Assembly (NCBI GenBank): GCA_029261875.1
Contig: JAJDAL010000049.1
Location: 62,001 to 126,000 of the forward strand
Length of the DNA: 64,000 bases
Direction of reading: 5' to 3'
Source: Deltaproteobacteria bacterium
Lineage (GTDB): Bacteria > Myxococcota_A > UBA9160 > JAJDAL01
Shown: one piece after another, positions 33,437-42,486 of the stretch
How positions within the stretch are numbered: the first letter of the stretch is position 1
How the letters are laid out: each line of letters opens with the position of its first letter
Notes under the pieces: generated by a model
Database searches by the model: none
The model's input: the letters and a program-made list of their open reading frames with translations, nothing else
Told to the model about the DNA's origin: nothing
Made by a program: the position numbers and the translations under genes

Positions 33437-35139
33437 GTTTCATTCAAGCCGGACCGCAACTGGGCAATCAATATGCGGGCGATCGCGTTTTGCGCTCCTA
33501 CTTGAAACGCGTCTTGCCGGCGGCGGTTCGAGCGGACATCGAGCCGGATCTGGATCGCTTCGGCGAACTGGCGGGCGGCCCCCTGTACCAATTGTCCCTG
33601 CGTTACCGCGCCGAAGTGCCCGAGCACATCGCCTACGACGCGTGGGGCAAGCGAATCGACGAAGTTCGGGTCAATACCGCGTGGCGCGAATACGCGCGCG
33701 TCGCCGCCCGCGAGGGCCTGGTGGCGACGGGATACGAACGACGCCACGGCGCCTATTCGCGGATTCACCAGTTCGCGAAGGTCTACCTGTTCGATCGCTC
33801 GAGTCAGACCTACACCTGTCCCCTCGCCATGACCGATGGCTGTGCCCGAACCCTCGAACGCGTGGCGCGTCCGGAATTGCGCGATCGCGTGCTCGGGCAT
33901 CTGTTGGCGCGCGACCCCGAACAGGCGTGGACGGCGGGTCAGTGGATGACCGAACGCGCCGGGGGGTCGGACGTCGGGCTTTCGGAAACCGTGGCGCGCC
34001 AAACGCCCGAAGGCTGGCGCCTGTACGGCACGAAATGGTTCACCTCCGCGGTGACCTCGCAAGTGGCGCTGACCCTCGCACGACCCGAGGGCAACGGTCC
34101 CGGTGGCCGCGGGCTGGCGCTGTTCTTCGTCAACGTGCGCGACGAGAACGGGGTCTGCGAGGGAATCGAGGTCAATCGGCTGAAGGAGAAATTGGGTACG
34201 CGCCAGGTTCCCACCGCGGAGTTGACGCTCGACGGTGTCGTTGCAGAACCGCTGACGGAGCTGCACGACGGTGTGCGCAACATGGCGTCGATGTTGAATC
34301 TGACCCGCACCTGGAATGCGGTCTGTTCCACCGCCTACCTGCGCCGCGGTCTCGCCCTGGCGCGCGACTATGCGGGGCGCCGCGTGGCCTTCGGCGCGCC
34401 GCTGGCGGAAAAACCCCTGCACCTGGAAACCCTCGCCGACGTGGCGGCGGAACACGAAGCGGGCTTCTTGTTGGCCTTCGAAGCCGTGCGCTTGCTCGGT
34501 CAGGAGGAGCTCGGAGAGATCGACTCTTCGGCGGCCGCCACCCTGCGTCTGCTGCAACCGATCGCGAAGCTCACGACCGCGCGCCAGGCGGTGGCGGGTG
34601 CCAGCGAAATTCTCGAATCCTTCGGCGGGGCCGGTTACGTGGAAGACACCGGGCTTCCGGAATTGCTGCGCGACGCCCAGGTCCTTCCGATCTGGGAAGG
34701 CACCACCAACGTGCTTTCGCTGGAATCCCTGCGCGCCGCTCGGCGGGCGGATGCCCTGGAGCCTTTTCTTGCGGATTTGAAACTGCGCGCGGGAGCGGCC
34801 GAGGACTCGGATTTGCGCGAGGCGGGTGCGGTGGCGCTCGAAGCCGCCGCGTCCGTGCGCCAATGGTGGGACGCCGCGGAGACCCTGGGACCCGGCGGCG
34901 TCGAAGCGGGCGCGCGCCGCTTTGCCCTGACCCTGGGGCGCGCCTATGCGCTGGCCCTGCTGGTCGAGCAAGCGCAATGGGCTCGAGCGAACGAGGGATG
35001 CGATCGAAGCGCCGAGGCCGCGCGTCGCTTTGCGCGCGCCACCATCAACCGCCTGGACACACCGGTGTCCGACGCCCATGCGACGCGGTCTCTGGCTATG
35101 GACGAATTCGCGAAAGCAGCGGTTCCCGGGTCTACTTGA
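33433..35139 (+). CDS. AidB-like acyl-CoA dehydrogenase-fold flavoprotein
   Basis: A 568-residue protein of the acyl-CoA dehydrogenase superfamily. It aligns with E. coli AidB by eye: DAWGKRIDEVRVNTAWREY near 75, CPLAMTDGCARTLE near 125, MTERAGGSDVG (about 173-183), GTKWF near 198, RLKEKLGTRQVPTAE near 252, and SFGGAGYVEDTGLPEL with IWEGTTNVLSLE near 395-435. AidB binds FAD and DNA and protects against alkylation damage; its enzymatic substrate is uncertain. Coupling to the Lhr helicase by ATGA supports a DNA-protection role. Its last eight bases overlap the opposite-strand small lipoprotein. It could instead be a long-chain acyl-CoA dehydrogenase. Confidence 0.85.
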   Translation: MSFIQAGPQLGNQYAGDRVLRSYLKRVLPAAVRADIEPDLDRFGELAGGPLYQLSLRYRAEVPEHIAYDAWGKRIDEVRVNTAWREYARVAAREGLVATGYERRHGAYSRIHQFAKVYLFDRSSQTYTCPLAMTDGCARTLERVARPELRDRVLGHLLARDPEQAWTAGQWMTERAGGSDVGLSETVARQTPEGWRLYGTKWFTSAVTSQVALTLARPEGNGPGGRGLALFFVNVRDENGVCEGIEVNRLKEKLGTRQVPTAELTLDGVVAEPLTELHDGVRNMASMLNLTRTWNAVCSTAYLRRGLALARDYAGRRVAFGAPLAEKPLHLETLADVAAEHEAGFLLAFEAVRLLGQEELGEIDSSAAATLRLLQPIAKLTTARQAVAGASEILESFGGAGYVEDTGLPELLRDAQVLPIWEGTTNVLSLESLRAARRADALEPFLADLKLRAGAAEDSDLREAGAVALEAAASVRQWWDAAETLGPGGVEAGARRFALTLGRAYALALLVEQAQWARANEGCDRSAEAARRFARATINRLDTPVSDAHATRSLAMDEFAKAAVPGST

Positions 35140-35461
35140 TCGAGCAACCCAGGCGCTCGACGCGCGATTGCGCCGCGACGAAGCGGCGCTGATCCGTAGA
35201 CGCGGTACCGAAGACCTGTCCGTTGGTGCCGTTCGAGCGCGACTTCAACCGACTCCAGGTCGCGATGGCGGAATCGCATTCGTCGGCAGCGGGGATCGCC
35301 GCTGCCGTCGCGTACAAGGCGACGGGTTCTCGATCGATCGCTACAGCGGATTCGTAGGGCGTCGGTACGTCCGTTCGGGGTGTACCCGCGCAGCCGAAGG
35401 CGACGACACCAAGAATCCAGCCAAGGGTCACGCGCCGGGGCGTGCTCGTGGGGAGCGCCAT
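35132..35461 (-). CDS. Small predicted lipoprotein, 109 residues
   Basis: The product has a short positively charged head, a hydrophobic stretch, and a lipobox-like VVAFGC (Cys24), followed by about 85 residues without recognisable domain but with two further Cys (DECDS and RLGCSIK) that could form a disulfide. A strong GAGGAG site lies seven bases before the ATG, which supports translation. It is divergent from the beta-helix gene, sharing a 230-base intergenic region, and its 3' end overlaps the AidB-like gene by eight bases. No family is recognised. Confidence 0.6.
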   Translation of the reverse strand: MALPTSTPRRVTLGWILGVVAFGCAGTPRTDVPTPYESAVAIDREPVALYATAAAIPAADECDSAIATWSRLKSRSNGTNGQVFGTASTDQRRFVAAQSRVERLGCSIK

Positions 35462-35649
35462 GGAAGTCTCCTCTCACGGGGGGGGCTTAGCGTGTGGATC
35501 GGCGATCGATCGATCCCCTTGAGTCGCTGGGTTTTCCGTGTCGGGTCGGGTCCTTGGCGGGTTTTCCATGGGGTTCGGCATCGGTGTTTTTCACCAAAGG
35601 ATCCTCGAAAGGTCTTCGAAATCCATTTCTTTCGGGTCCTACCTGCGCT

Positions 35650-35686
35650 TATAGTGGTGGGGATTCCAAACGGAATCCTCAGGAGG
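35650..35686 (+). promoter_or_regulatory. Leader of beta-helix gene: -10-like box, 7-bp hairpin and AGGAGG site
   Basis: A TATAGT box at 35650-35655 could be a -10 element; the -35 region (TTCTTT at 35627-35632) is poor. Next comes a perfect 7-bp hairpin, GGATTCC, loop AAAC, GGAATCC (35661-35678), then AGGAGG at 35681-35686, and the ATG six bases further at 35692. The hairpin ends two bases before the ribosome site and could set access to it or protect the mRNA end. The ribosome site decides the start codon. Confidence 0.5.
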
Positions 35687-35691
35687 GTGCG

Positions 35692-36726
35692 ATGGGGTGC
35701 GGCGCCTCCGCTGCGTGCGGATGGATTGCGTTCTCTCGAGCACCGCGGCCTTCGGTCCGCGGTGCGGGTTGGGGATCGTTTCGCTGGGGCCTCCTGCTCT
35801 GCGCGCTGCTCCTGGTTGCCTCACCCGCCTTTGCCAAGCCCTGCGGCGACGACGTCGCGGGCGTCGACGTTCCCTGTAGCTGTGGCGATCTGGTGGTAAG
35901 CGACGTCACGTTGGGGGCGGACCCGGTGGTTCAGGGAACGTGCCCGGGCGACGGCCTGACGGTGCGTGCGTCCGAGCGCGACGGCGTGCGGGTCGACCTG
36001 GCCGGTCACACCCTGCGCGGGAGCGGCGCGGGCCGCGGGATCTGGGTGGTTCACGGCGGGCGCAACGGCGCCGAGATCACCAGTAGCGGCGCACGCGCGA
36101 CCGTGGCGGGCTTTCGCGACGGCGTGGTGGCCCAGGGCGGGGCCGTTCTGGCTTCGCTCTCGAACATCGCGGTGGATGACAGCCGGCGCGATGGCATCAA
36201 TGTGCGGGGCCGCGACTTCGCGATTCGCGACATCGAAGTGAGGCGCGCGGGCCGCGACGGGCTTTCGGTGGACGGCCACGCATTCGACCTGGCCCAGGTT
36301 TCGGTTTACGACAGCAAACGTCACGGCATCGTGGTGGGAGGCCGCGGCGGCGCACTGGCGTCGGCGGATGGCAAATGCCTTGCGCGGCGCAGTGGCGCTG
36401 CGGGAATTGTGATGCGGGGCCGCGATCACGTGCTGGACGGCTGTCGCGCCGAAGCCTCCCAAGGGACCGGAATCAAAGTGGCGGGGACCGGCCATCAAGT
36501 GCGCAATGGCGTCGCGCACGAGGGCGCGGGCGACGGAATCCATGCCGCGGGCGTGAATCTACGACTGTCGGGAAATGCGGCTACCCAAAACGGTGGCAAC
36601 GGCATCAAGGCCGGTGGGCCCGGGACGCAGGATCAAGGTGGCAACCGCGGCGCGGGCAATGGCACCGCATCCGAAGAAGGCCCGGTAGTGCAGTGCCAGA
36701 TCGCGAGGCAGCCGTGCGCTCCCTGA
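35692..36726 (+). CDS. Secreted right-handed beta-helix protein
   Basis: A 344-residue secreted protein. The basic head and hydrophobic run (RWGLLLCALLLVASPAFA) form a signal peptide near residue 42. The rest is a run of short beta-helix coils with repeats such as RDGINVRGRDFAIRDIEV, RDGLSVDGHAFDLAQVSV, RHGIVVGGRGGALASA and GTGIKVAGTGHQVRNG, about 22-24 residues each. Two N-terminal Cys pairs (CGDD, CSCGD) and others may be disulfides. Such folds are found in pectate-lyase-like enzymes and passive surface proteins; no catalytic motif is seen. The last 13 bases overlap the start of the next secreted protein, so both are made from one transcript. Export is by Sec. Confidence 0.72.
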   Translation: MGCGASAACGWIAFSRAPRPSVRGAGWGSFRWGLLLCALLLVASPAFAKPCGDDVAGVDVPCSCGDLVVSDVTLGADPVVQGTCPGDGLTVRASERDGVRVDLAGHTLRGSGAGRGIWVVHGGRNGAEITSSGARATVAGFRDGVVAQGGAVLASLSNIAVDDSRRDGINVRGRDFAIRDIEVRRAGRDGLSVDGHAFDLAQVSVYDSKRHGIVVGGRGGALASADGKCLARRSGAAGIVMRGRDHVLDGCRAEASQGTGIKVAGTGHQVRNGVAHEGAGDGIHAAGVNLRLSGNAATQNGGNGIKAGGPGTQDQGGNRGAGNGTASEEGPVVQCQIARQPCAP

Positions 36727-39700
36727 TCTGCGCGGGCGCCTTGGCCTTGCTGCTGTTCGTCGCGCCTTCCGCGCAGGCGGGCATCCCGGCGTGTACGGCG
36801 GCCGACATCGTGGCCGCCGAAAGCGTCGCCGATTGTCCCGATGACGGCGTATCCCAGTGCAACATCACCAAGGACTACGACATCGCAAACGGGTGCGACC
36901 TGGATTTCGGCAGCCGCGACGTGTTCATCGAAACCGGCTCCCGGATCGACGTCGGAAGCGGTGCCATGACGCTCCGGGCGGCGGATCTCACCCTGGACCG
37001 CGGTTCGGACATCCGGGGCCGGGGCGAAGGTTCGACCTCGCCCACCTTTGACGGCGGCATGGTTTCCCTGATTACGAGTGGCGGCATTACGATGGTGGGC
37101 GGAAGCAACAAGGCCACCATCGACGTCTCTGCCAACAGCCTGGCGGGCGACATCTTCATCGATGCGCAAGGCCCGGTCTTGATTGCGGGGCAATTGCTCG
37201 CGAACAACCTCGCCATCGACGGGGACGCGGGAACGATCACGGTTTTCTCCGCTGACTTCACCCTGGACTCCACGGGCGAGCTGTCGGCGCGCAACGGGAA
37301 TCAATCGTTCTCGGGCGGAACCATCGACATCCTGGCCGACGGCGACGCGGTGATCGACGGCATGATCGATTTGGATGGCGGCGATGGTGGCTTTCTCGAC
37401 CTCGCTGCGACGGGTCAGGTCAGCGTCGACCGCGACATCAACACGACGGGCAATGGCGACGCGGGATCCGGCGGAGTGGTGGACATTCTCGCCGGGACCG
37501 ATCTCTTCCTGCGCGGACGCATCGTCGCCCGCGGGACCACGGGTCTCGACAACGCGGGCGGAGACGGTGGCGCGGTCTGTGTCGAGGCCCTGTTCGGTGA
37601 CGTCACCGTCACCCACGACATTCTCGCGACTGCCGCATCCTCCGATGGCGCGGGAGACACCATCTCCATCACCGCTGCGGGTTCCGTCCATATTGCGTCG
37701 ACCGCCCAGTTGTCGGCCCGCGCCAACGGAAGCTTCGGGTGCGGGGGGTTCTTGACCATCGAAGCCGACCTCGACATTACGGCTGCGGGCCCGGTCGACG
37801 TGTCGGGTGGTTTTGGCGGGGGGGAAATCGACTACGTCGCCGGGCGGCACATCACCATCGCAAAGGTCCACGACGCCCAGGGCCGAGCGGGGGGCGGTAT
37901 CGGGGGCGGCGTCTTCATGGAAGCCGGCGCGAGCACGTTTGGTCGACTCTCGATCCAGAAGCAGATTCTCGCCGACGGCGGCGGCTGTAGCTTCGAGAAC
38001 GGGTGTGGCGTCGGGGGCTCCACGGATTTATCGGGTTGCGAGGTCGAGATCTTCGGCGATGGCGACGTGTTCGCCCGCGGCGCCGACGGCGGCCAGAATC
38101 AGGTGACCGCATTCGGTCTGCTCCGAATTCTCAGCCCGGCATCGCTACGCGCCAACGCCACCACCGCGCTCGGCCTCGATGGGTCGACGACGCTCGATCA
38201 CGCGGACGCCGTGGCCCCGATCCTGTCCGGCAGCTTCGACCCGCTTGCTGAAGTGCGAGCGCTACCGCTGCAGACCTGTCCGCAATGCGGGAACAACGAA
38301 ATCGAAGTGGGGGAGACCTGCGACGACGGAAACGTGTCGAGTTGTGACGGTTGTTCTTTCTTCTGTCAGGTCGAAGACTGCGACGACAGCAATTTCTGCA
38401 CGGCGGATACCTGCGACCCGCAATTGGGTTGCGGGCACACGAGTGCGCCCGACGGGACCACGTGTGACGACGGTTTCTTCTGCAGTGTGAGCGATACGTG
38501 CTCTTCCGGAGTTTGCAACGGAACGATGCGCGATTGTTCGTCGGTCGGCGATCAATGCAACAACGGCGTCTGCAATCCCTTCATCGATGCCTGCGAAAAG
38601 CTCCCCAAGGCCAATGGCGTTACCTGTGACGACGGGAACTTCTGCAGTGAGGCGGATCGTTGTTTCAACGGCGGGTGCTTTCCGGGGTCCGCCCGAGACT
38701 GCTCGGGATCCGGTGATCAATGCAACGACGGCGTCTGCAACGAGGGTCTCGACCAGTGCGAGGGACAACCCAAGGGCAACGGCGTTCCGTGCAGCGACGG
38801 ATTGTTCTGCACCGAAGGCGAAACCTGTCAAACGGGTGTGTGCATCGGGGGCGGCGCGCGAGACTGCTCGGAGGTCGCGGATGACTGCAATACCGGCAGC
38901 TGCGACGAGATCGGTGATCTGTGCGTCCCTGCACCCGTGAGCAACGGGACCCTGTGCGATGACGGGGAGTTCTGCTCGATCAACGATTTCTGCTTCAACG
39001 GTCTGTGTGTAGGCCCCGCGCGGGATTGCGGTGATGGCGACAATTGCACCGACGACAGCTGCGACGAACCCGGCGGCGTTTGCGTCAACACGCCCACCGC
39101 GAGCTGCTGCGGCAACGGAGTCCCCGAGGGCAGCGAAGCGTGTGACGCGGGGCCGGCGAATTCCGATACGCCCAACGCGCCGTGTCGAACGGATTGCAGT
39201 CTGCCTCGCTGCGGCGACGAGATCATCGACGATTTGGCCGGGGAGGAATGCGACGATGGCAACCTCGTCGACGGCGACGGCTGCTCCCAGACCTGCGGCC
39301 TCGAAGGTCTCGATCACTACATGTTCTACAAGACCCGGGTCAGCAAGGATTCGGCGAAGTTCGCGAAGTTCGGTCCCATCGCATTGATGGATCAGTTTCG
39401 GCTCGCGAACTACGACGTCCAGAAGAACATCGACCTGGGACTTCCGGCGGACAAGAACGGTGAGGGGGTCACGAATGCCGTGACGCATTTGCGCCGGTAT
39501 CAGATCAAGGAAGCGAAGAATACCCCCAAGCTTCCCAAGCTGTCCGATATCCGCATCGTGAATCAATGCAACGATCTATTTCTGGAAACCGTCAAAGCGG
39601 AGAGCCTGCTGCTACCGGTGAACAAGGAAATCAGTCCGTCCGGCCCGTTCCCGCCGAGTCCCGACCCTTCGAATCACGGCGTGGATCACTATGTCTGTTA

Positions 39701-40169
39701 CAAGGTCAAGGTGCAGAAACGGTTGCTCGACGGAACCCCGCTCGCGAAATTCCCCAAGGGCACCCAGGTCGAGGTGACGGATCAATTCCAATCGCGCCGT
39801 TACGATCTGAAGAAGATCACCAAACTGTGCAATCCGGTGTTCAAGTCCGAAGTGCCGGGCTCGCCTCCGCGTTTGCAGAGCGGCGCGAACAAGGGACAGA
39901 TCAAGAACATCGCGCCCGCCTTCATCCGCCGCCCGGACGATCATCTGGTTTGCTATCAGGCGAAGCTGGCCAAGAAGGTGATCCCGCAGCAGGGCTGCGG
40001 TTGCGACACGACGCTCGATCCGAGCTGCAAGGGGCAGACCCTGGAACCGGCTGCGTTCAAGCACAATTCTCGTCTACGCGTGCATCTGACGGATCAGTTC
40101 GGTCAGGATCGGATCGATACCACGCGCGAAACGGAATTCTGTATCCCGTCCCAGAAGTTCCTGCCGTAG
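36714..40169 (+). CDS. Large secreted cysteine-rich surface protein with myxobacterial-type repeats and four C-terminal modules
   Basis: A 1151-residue protein with an N-terminal signal peptide (MRSLICAGALALLLFVAPS then AQA). Three regions follow. Residues about 25-510 are glycine-rich beta repeats like an adhesin helix (SRIDVGSGAMTLRAADLT). Residues about 520-860 hold dense Cys repeats, including CGNNEIEVGETCDDGN and CGDEIIDDLAGEECDDGN, the pattern of myxobacterial cysteine-rich repeats, plus many DGxFC units. Residues about 865-1151 form four tandem modules beginning HYMFYKTRV, HLRRYQIKE, HYVCYKVKV and HLVCYQAKL, the last three or so with a DQF or equivalent. GTG 36714 is chosen for the signal peptide, with GAGG nine bases ahead. 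Function is not known; a cell-surface or outer-layer role is likely. Confidence 0.78.
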   Translation: MRSLICAGALALLLFVAPSAQAGIPACTAADIVAAESVADCPDDGVSQCNITKDYDIANGCDLDFGSRDVFIETGSRIDVGSGAMTLRAADLTLDRGSDIRGRGEGSTSPTFDGGMVSLITSGGITMVGGSNKATIDVSANSLAGDIFIDAQGPVLIAGQLLANNLAIDGDAGTITVFSADFTLDSTGELSARNGNQSFSGGTIDILADGDAVIDGMIDLDGGDGGFLDLAATGQVSVDRDINTTGNGDAGSGGVVDILAGTDLFLRGRIVARGTTGLDNAGGDGGAVCVEALFGDVTVTHDILATAASSDGAGDTISITAAGSVHIASTAQLSARANGSFGCGGFLTIEADLDITAAGPVDVSGGFGGGEIDYVAGRHITIAKVHDAQGRAGGGIGGGVFMEAGASTFGRLSIQKQILADGGGCSFENGCGVGGSTDLSGCEVEIFGDGDVFARGADGGQNQVTAFGLLRILSPASLRANATTALGLDGSTTLDHADAVAPILSGSFDPLAEVRALPLQTCPQCGNNEIEVGETCDDGNVSSCDGCSFFCQVEDCDDSNFCTADTCDPQLGCGHTSAPDGTTCDDGFFCSVSDTCSSGVCNGTMRDCSSVGDQCNNGVCNPFIDACEKLPKANGVTCDDGNFCSEADRCFNGGCFPGSARDCSGSGDQCNDGVCNEGLDQCEGQPKGNGVPCSDGLFCTEGETCQTGVCIGGGARDCSEVADDCNTGSCDEIGDLCVPAPVSNGTLCDDGEFCSINDFCFNGLCVGPARDCGDGDNCTDDSCDEPGGVCVNTPTASCCGNGVPEGSEACDAGPANSDTPNAPCRTDCSLPRCGDEIIDDLAGEECDDGNLVDGDGCSQTCGLEGLDHYMFYKTRVSKDSAKFAKFGPIALMDQFRLANYDVQKNIDLGLPADKNGEGVTNAVTHLRRYQIKEAKNTPKLPKLSDIRIVNQCNDLFLETVKAESLLLPVNKEISPSGPFPPSPDPSNHGVDHYVCYKVKVQKRLLDGTPLAKFPKGTQVEVTDQFQSRRYDLKKITKLCNPVFKSEVPGSPPRLQSGANKGQIKNIAPAFIRRPDDHLVCYQAKLAKKVIPQQGCGCDTTLDPSCKGQTLEPAAFKHNSRLRVHLTDQFGQDRIDTTRETEFCIPSQKFLP

Positions 40170-40170
40170 C

Positions 40171-40186
40171 CCGCGCGATAGCGCGG
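40171..40186. terminator. Short GC hairpin between convergent genes
   Basis: CCGCGC, loop GATA, GCGCGG: a perfect 6-bp stem directly after the stop of the 1151-residue protein gene and eight bases before the stop of the convergent molybdopterin oxidoreductase. Position suits a bidirectional terminator, but no T-run follows on either strand, so intrinsic termination is unproven. Confidence 0.4.
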
Positions 40187-40193
40187 ACTCGTC

Positions 40194-42413
40194 CTACGCA
40201 GCGGAGACGGCGACCGGGATTCCGTTGAGAATGGCGTTGCCCGAAAGGGCGTCGATCCCCAGCTCATCGGTCAGGCGATTGCTGTTCACGCCGGCGAACT
40301 CCGCCGCCACGCCGAGGCGCGCTCCCCGGGCCCCGTGACCGAAACCGTGGGGTAGGCTCACGACGCCGGGCATGATTTCGTCCGTGACCGATACCGGTGC
40401 TTCGAGTTCCGCCACCCGCGATCGCACCCGCGCCGATCCGCCGTCGCGGAGTCCCAGACGCGCGGCGTCTTCCGGATGCACGAGCAGGGTGCAGCGCTCC
40501 GGTCCCTTCGCGATCGCCCGCACGTTGCGCATCCAGGAATTGTTGGAGCGCAGGTGGCGCCGACCGATCAACACCATGCCATGCTCGCGGGCTGCGTCCT
40601 GGCGCGAGCGCAGTCGCTCGACGTCCGCCACCAGACGCGCCGGCGCCAACTCGATGCTGCCGGTTTCCGTTGCGAGCCGTTGCGGAAGGCGCGGTTCGAG
40701 GGGGCCCAGGTCGATGCCGTGCGGGTTGTCGCGCAATTGCTCGAGGGAGAGTCCGTCGCCGTCGAACTGATCGCCGAAGGGGCCTGCGCGCAACATGGCA
40801 TCGAGCACGCGTTCCGGTCCGGGCTCCTCGCCCAGCGCGCCGCGGATCGCCTCGGCATCGGCGTTGGGGCACGACTCCGCGGCGGCGTCGATGAATCGCG
40901 AGATCATCAAGTTCTCGACGACCTCGGGCGCAGCACCACCGAGTCGCGCGGTGAGCGCGAGGAGAATCTCCCAGCCCTCCTTGGCGCCTTCGGGCTTTTC
41001 GAACACGCGCGGCGAATAATGGGCGAAATTGCGCACGGAGAACGTGTTGAACGCCAGGTCGTAGTTCGAGCACTCGAGGTGCGAGACCGGAGGCAGGATG
41101 ATGTCCGCGAAGCGCGTGGTTTCGTTCAGGTAGATATCGATGGAGACCATGAAGTCGAGGCTCTCGAGGGCGCGTTCCAGGCGGTCTCCGTTGGGTGTCG
41201 AGAGGACGGGGTTTCCCGCGTGGGTGACCAGGGCGCGAATCCGCTCTTCGCCCGCGGAATCGATCTCCTCTGCCAGGCTTGCCACCGGAAGCTCGCCGGC
41301 GAACTCCGGCAACCCGCGTACGTGGGAGCGCCAGCGCGCATAGGGGATGCCGCGGCCCGGCCCGCCGGCGCGTGCGCGTTCGGGCGGCGGCGTCGGAAAC
41401 ATGGCGCCGCCCGCTCGATCGAGATTGCCCGTGAGGGTGTTGAGTACGTCCACGAGCCAATTGGCGAGGGTGCCGAATTCCTGAGTACAGGTGCCGATGC
41501 GTCCGTAACAGACCGCGCGCGGCGCGGCCGAGAAATCCCTCGCCAGCTGCCGGAGTGTCTCGGCGGGCACGCCGGTGACGTGGGATACGCGCTCGGGCGC
41601 AAACTCTTTGGCGAGGGTGCGGATTTCGTCCACGCCGCGTGTGAAGGCTTCGAGCCGTCCCAGAGCCACGCGGTCTTCTTCGAACAAGGTGTGGATCAGC
41701 GCAAACAGAAAGAACGCGTCACTGCCGGGTTTCAAGAAGATGTGTTGGTCCGCGAGTTCCGCCGTCTCGCTGCGACGCGGGTCGACGACCACGAGCTTGC
41801 CACCGCGTTCGCGCAGGGCCTTCAGGCGCCCGGGCATGTCGGGTGCGGTCATGAGACTGCCGTTGGAGACCACCGGGTTTCCGCCCAGGACCAGGAAGAA
41901 ATCCGTGCGATCGATGTCGGGCACGGGGATGAAGAGGGTTTCGCCGAACATTTCCCCGGCGGAGAACATTTTCGGCCACTGATCGACACTCGACGCAGAA
42001 AAACGCCAGCGGGTGCCGAGGGCGCGTTGCAGCAACGGGCCGTAGAGCACGGTCCCCAGATTGTGGACCGTCGGATTCCCGAGGTAGGTCCCCACCGCGT
42101 TGGCGCCGTGGGCCTCGCGAATCTCCATCAGTCGTGCGGCGGTGTAGTCGAGGGCCTCGTCCCAGGAAATTTCTTCCCATTCGGATCCCGTGCGACGCAT
42201 GGGGCCGCGCAGGCGATCCGGGTCCTCGTGGAGACCCTTGAGCCCATAAGCCTTGGGGCAGATGTAACCCCGACTCATGGGGTCGTCATCATTGCCCTTG
42301 ATCGTTACAACCTGGCCGGCGTCGCGATCGACCTCGATGCCGATTCCGCAATGGGCTTCACAGAGCGGGCAACTGCGATATACCGTTTCTCGTCGCGATT
42401 CGATTTGGCTCAT
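40194..42413 (-). CDS. Molybdopterin-dinucleotide oxidoreductase with 4Fe-4S cluster
   Basis: A 739-residue enzyme of the DMSO reductase superfamily. An N-terminal cluster motif has Cys15, Cys18, Cys22 and Cys52 (CPLCEAHC, then YICPKA). The catalytic body has LVLGGNPVVSNG, VVDPRRSETAELADQHIFLKPGSD and a C-terminal molydopterin-dinucleotide domain (SNNSWMRN, LLVHPEDAARLGL, SLPHGFGHG). There is no Tat signal, so it is cytoplasmic. It resembles the single-subunit formate dehydrogenase/acetylene hydratase-like group. No electron-transfer subunits are adjacent. A GGAG site precedes the ATG. It is divergent from ettA with a 73-base gap. The substrate cannot be named. Confidence 0.85.
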   Translation of the reverse strand: MSQIESRRETVYRSCPLCEAHCGIGIEVDRDAGQVVTIKGNDDDPMSRGYICPKAYGLKGLHEDPDRLRGPMRRTGSEWEEISWDEALDYTAARLMEIREAHGANAVGTYLGNPTVHNLGTVLYGPLLQRALGTRWRFSASSVDQWPKMFSAGEMFGETLFIPVPDIDRTDFFLVLGGNPVVSNGSLMTAPDMPGRLKALRERGGKLVVVDPRRSETAELADQHIFLKPGSDAFFLFALIHTLFEEDRVALGRLEAFTRGVDEIRTLAKEFAPERVSHVTGVPAETLRQLARDFSAAPRAVCYGRIGTCTQEFGTLANWLVDVLNTLTGNLDRAGGAMFPTPPPERARAGGPGRGIPYARWRSHVRGLPEFAGELPVASLAEEIDSAGEERIRALVTHAGNPVLSTPNGDRLERALESLDFMVSIDIYLNETTRFADIILPPVSHLECSNYDLAFNTFSVRNFAHYSPRVFEKPEGAKEGWEILLALTARLGGAAPEVVENLMISRFIDAAAESCPNADAEAIRGALGEEPGPERVLDAMLRAGPFGDQFDGDGLSLEQLRDNPHGIDLGPLEPRLPQRLATETGSIELAPARLVADVERLRSRQDAAREHGMVLIGRRHLRSNNSWMRNVRAIAKGPERCTLLVHPEDAARLGLRDGGSARVRSRVAELEAPVSVTDEIMPGVVSLPHGFGHGARGARLGVAAEFAGVNSNRLTDELGIDALSGNAILNGIPVAVSAA

Positions 42414-42486
42414 GGGGTCTCCAGGTCGTGGGATCGTCTAGCTTACCGTTTTACCAGGCTACAGTGTCGCGCTACGCGGGGGGAAA

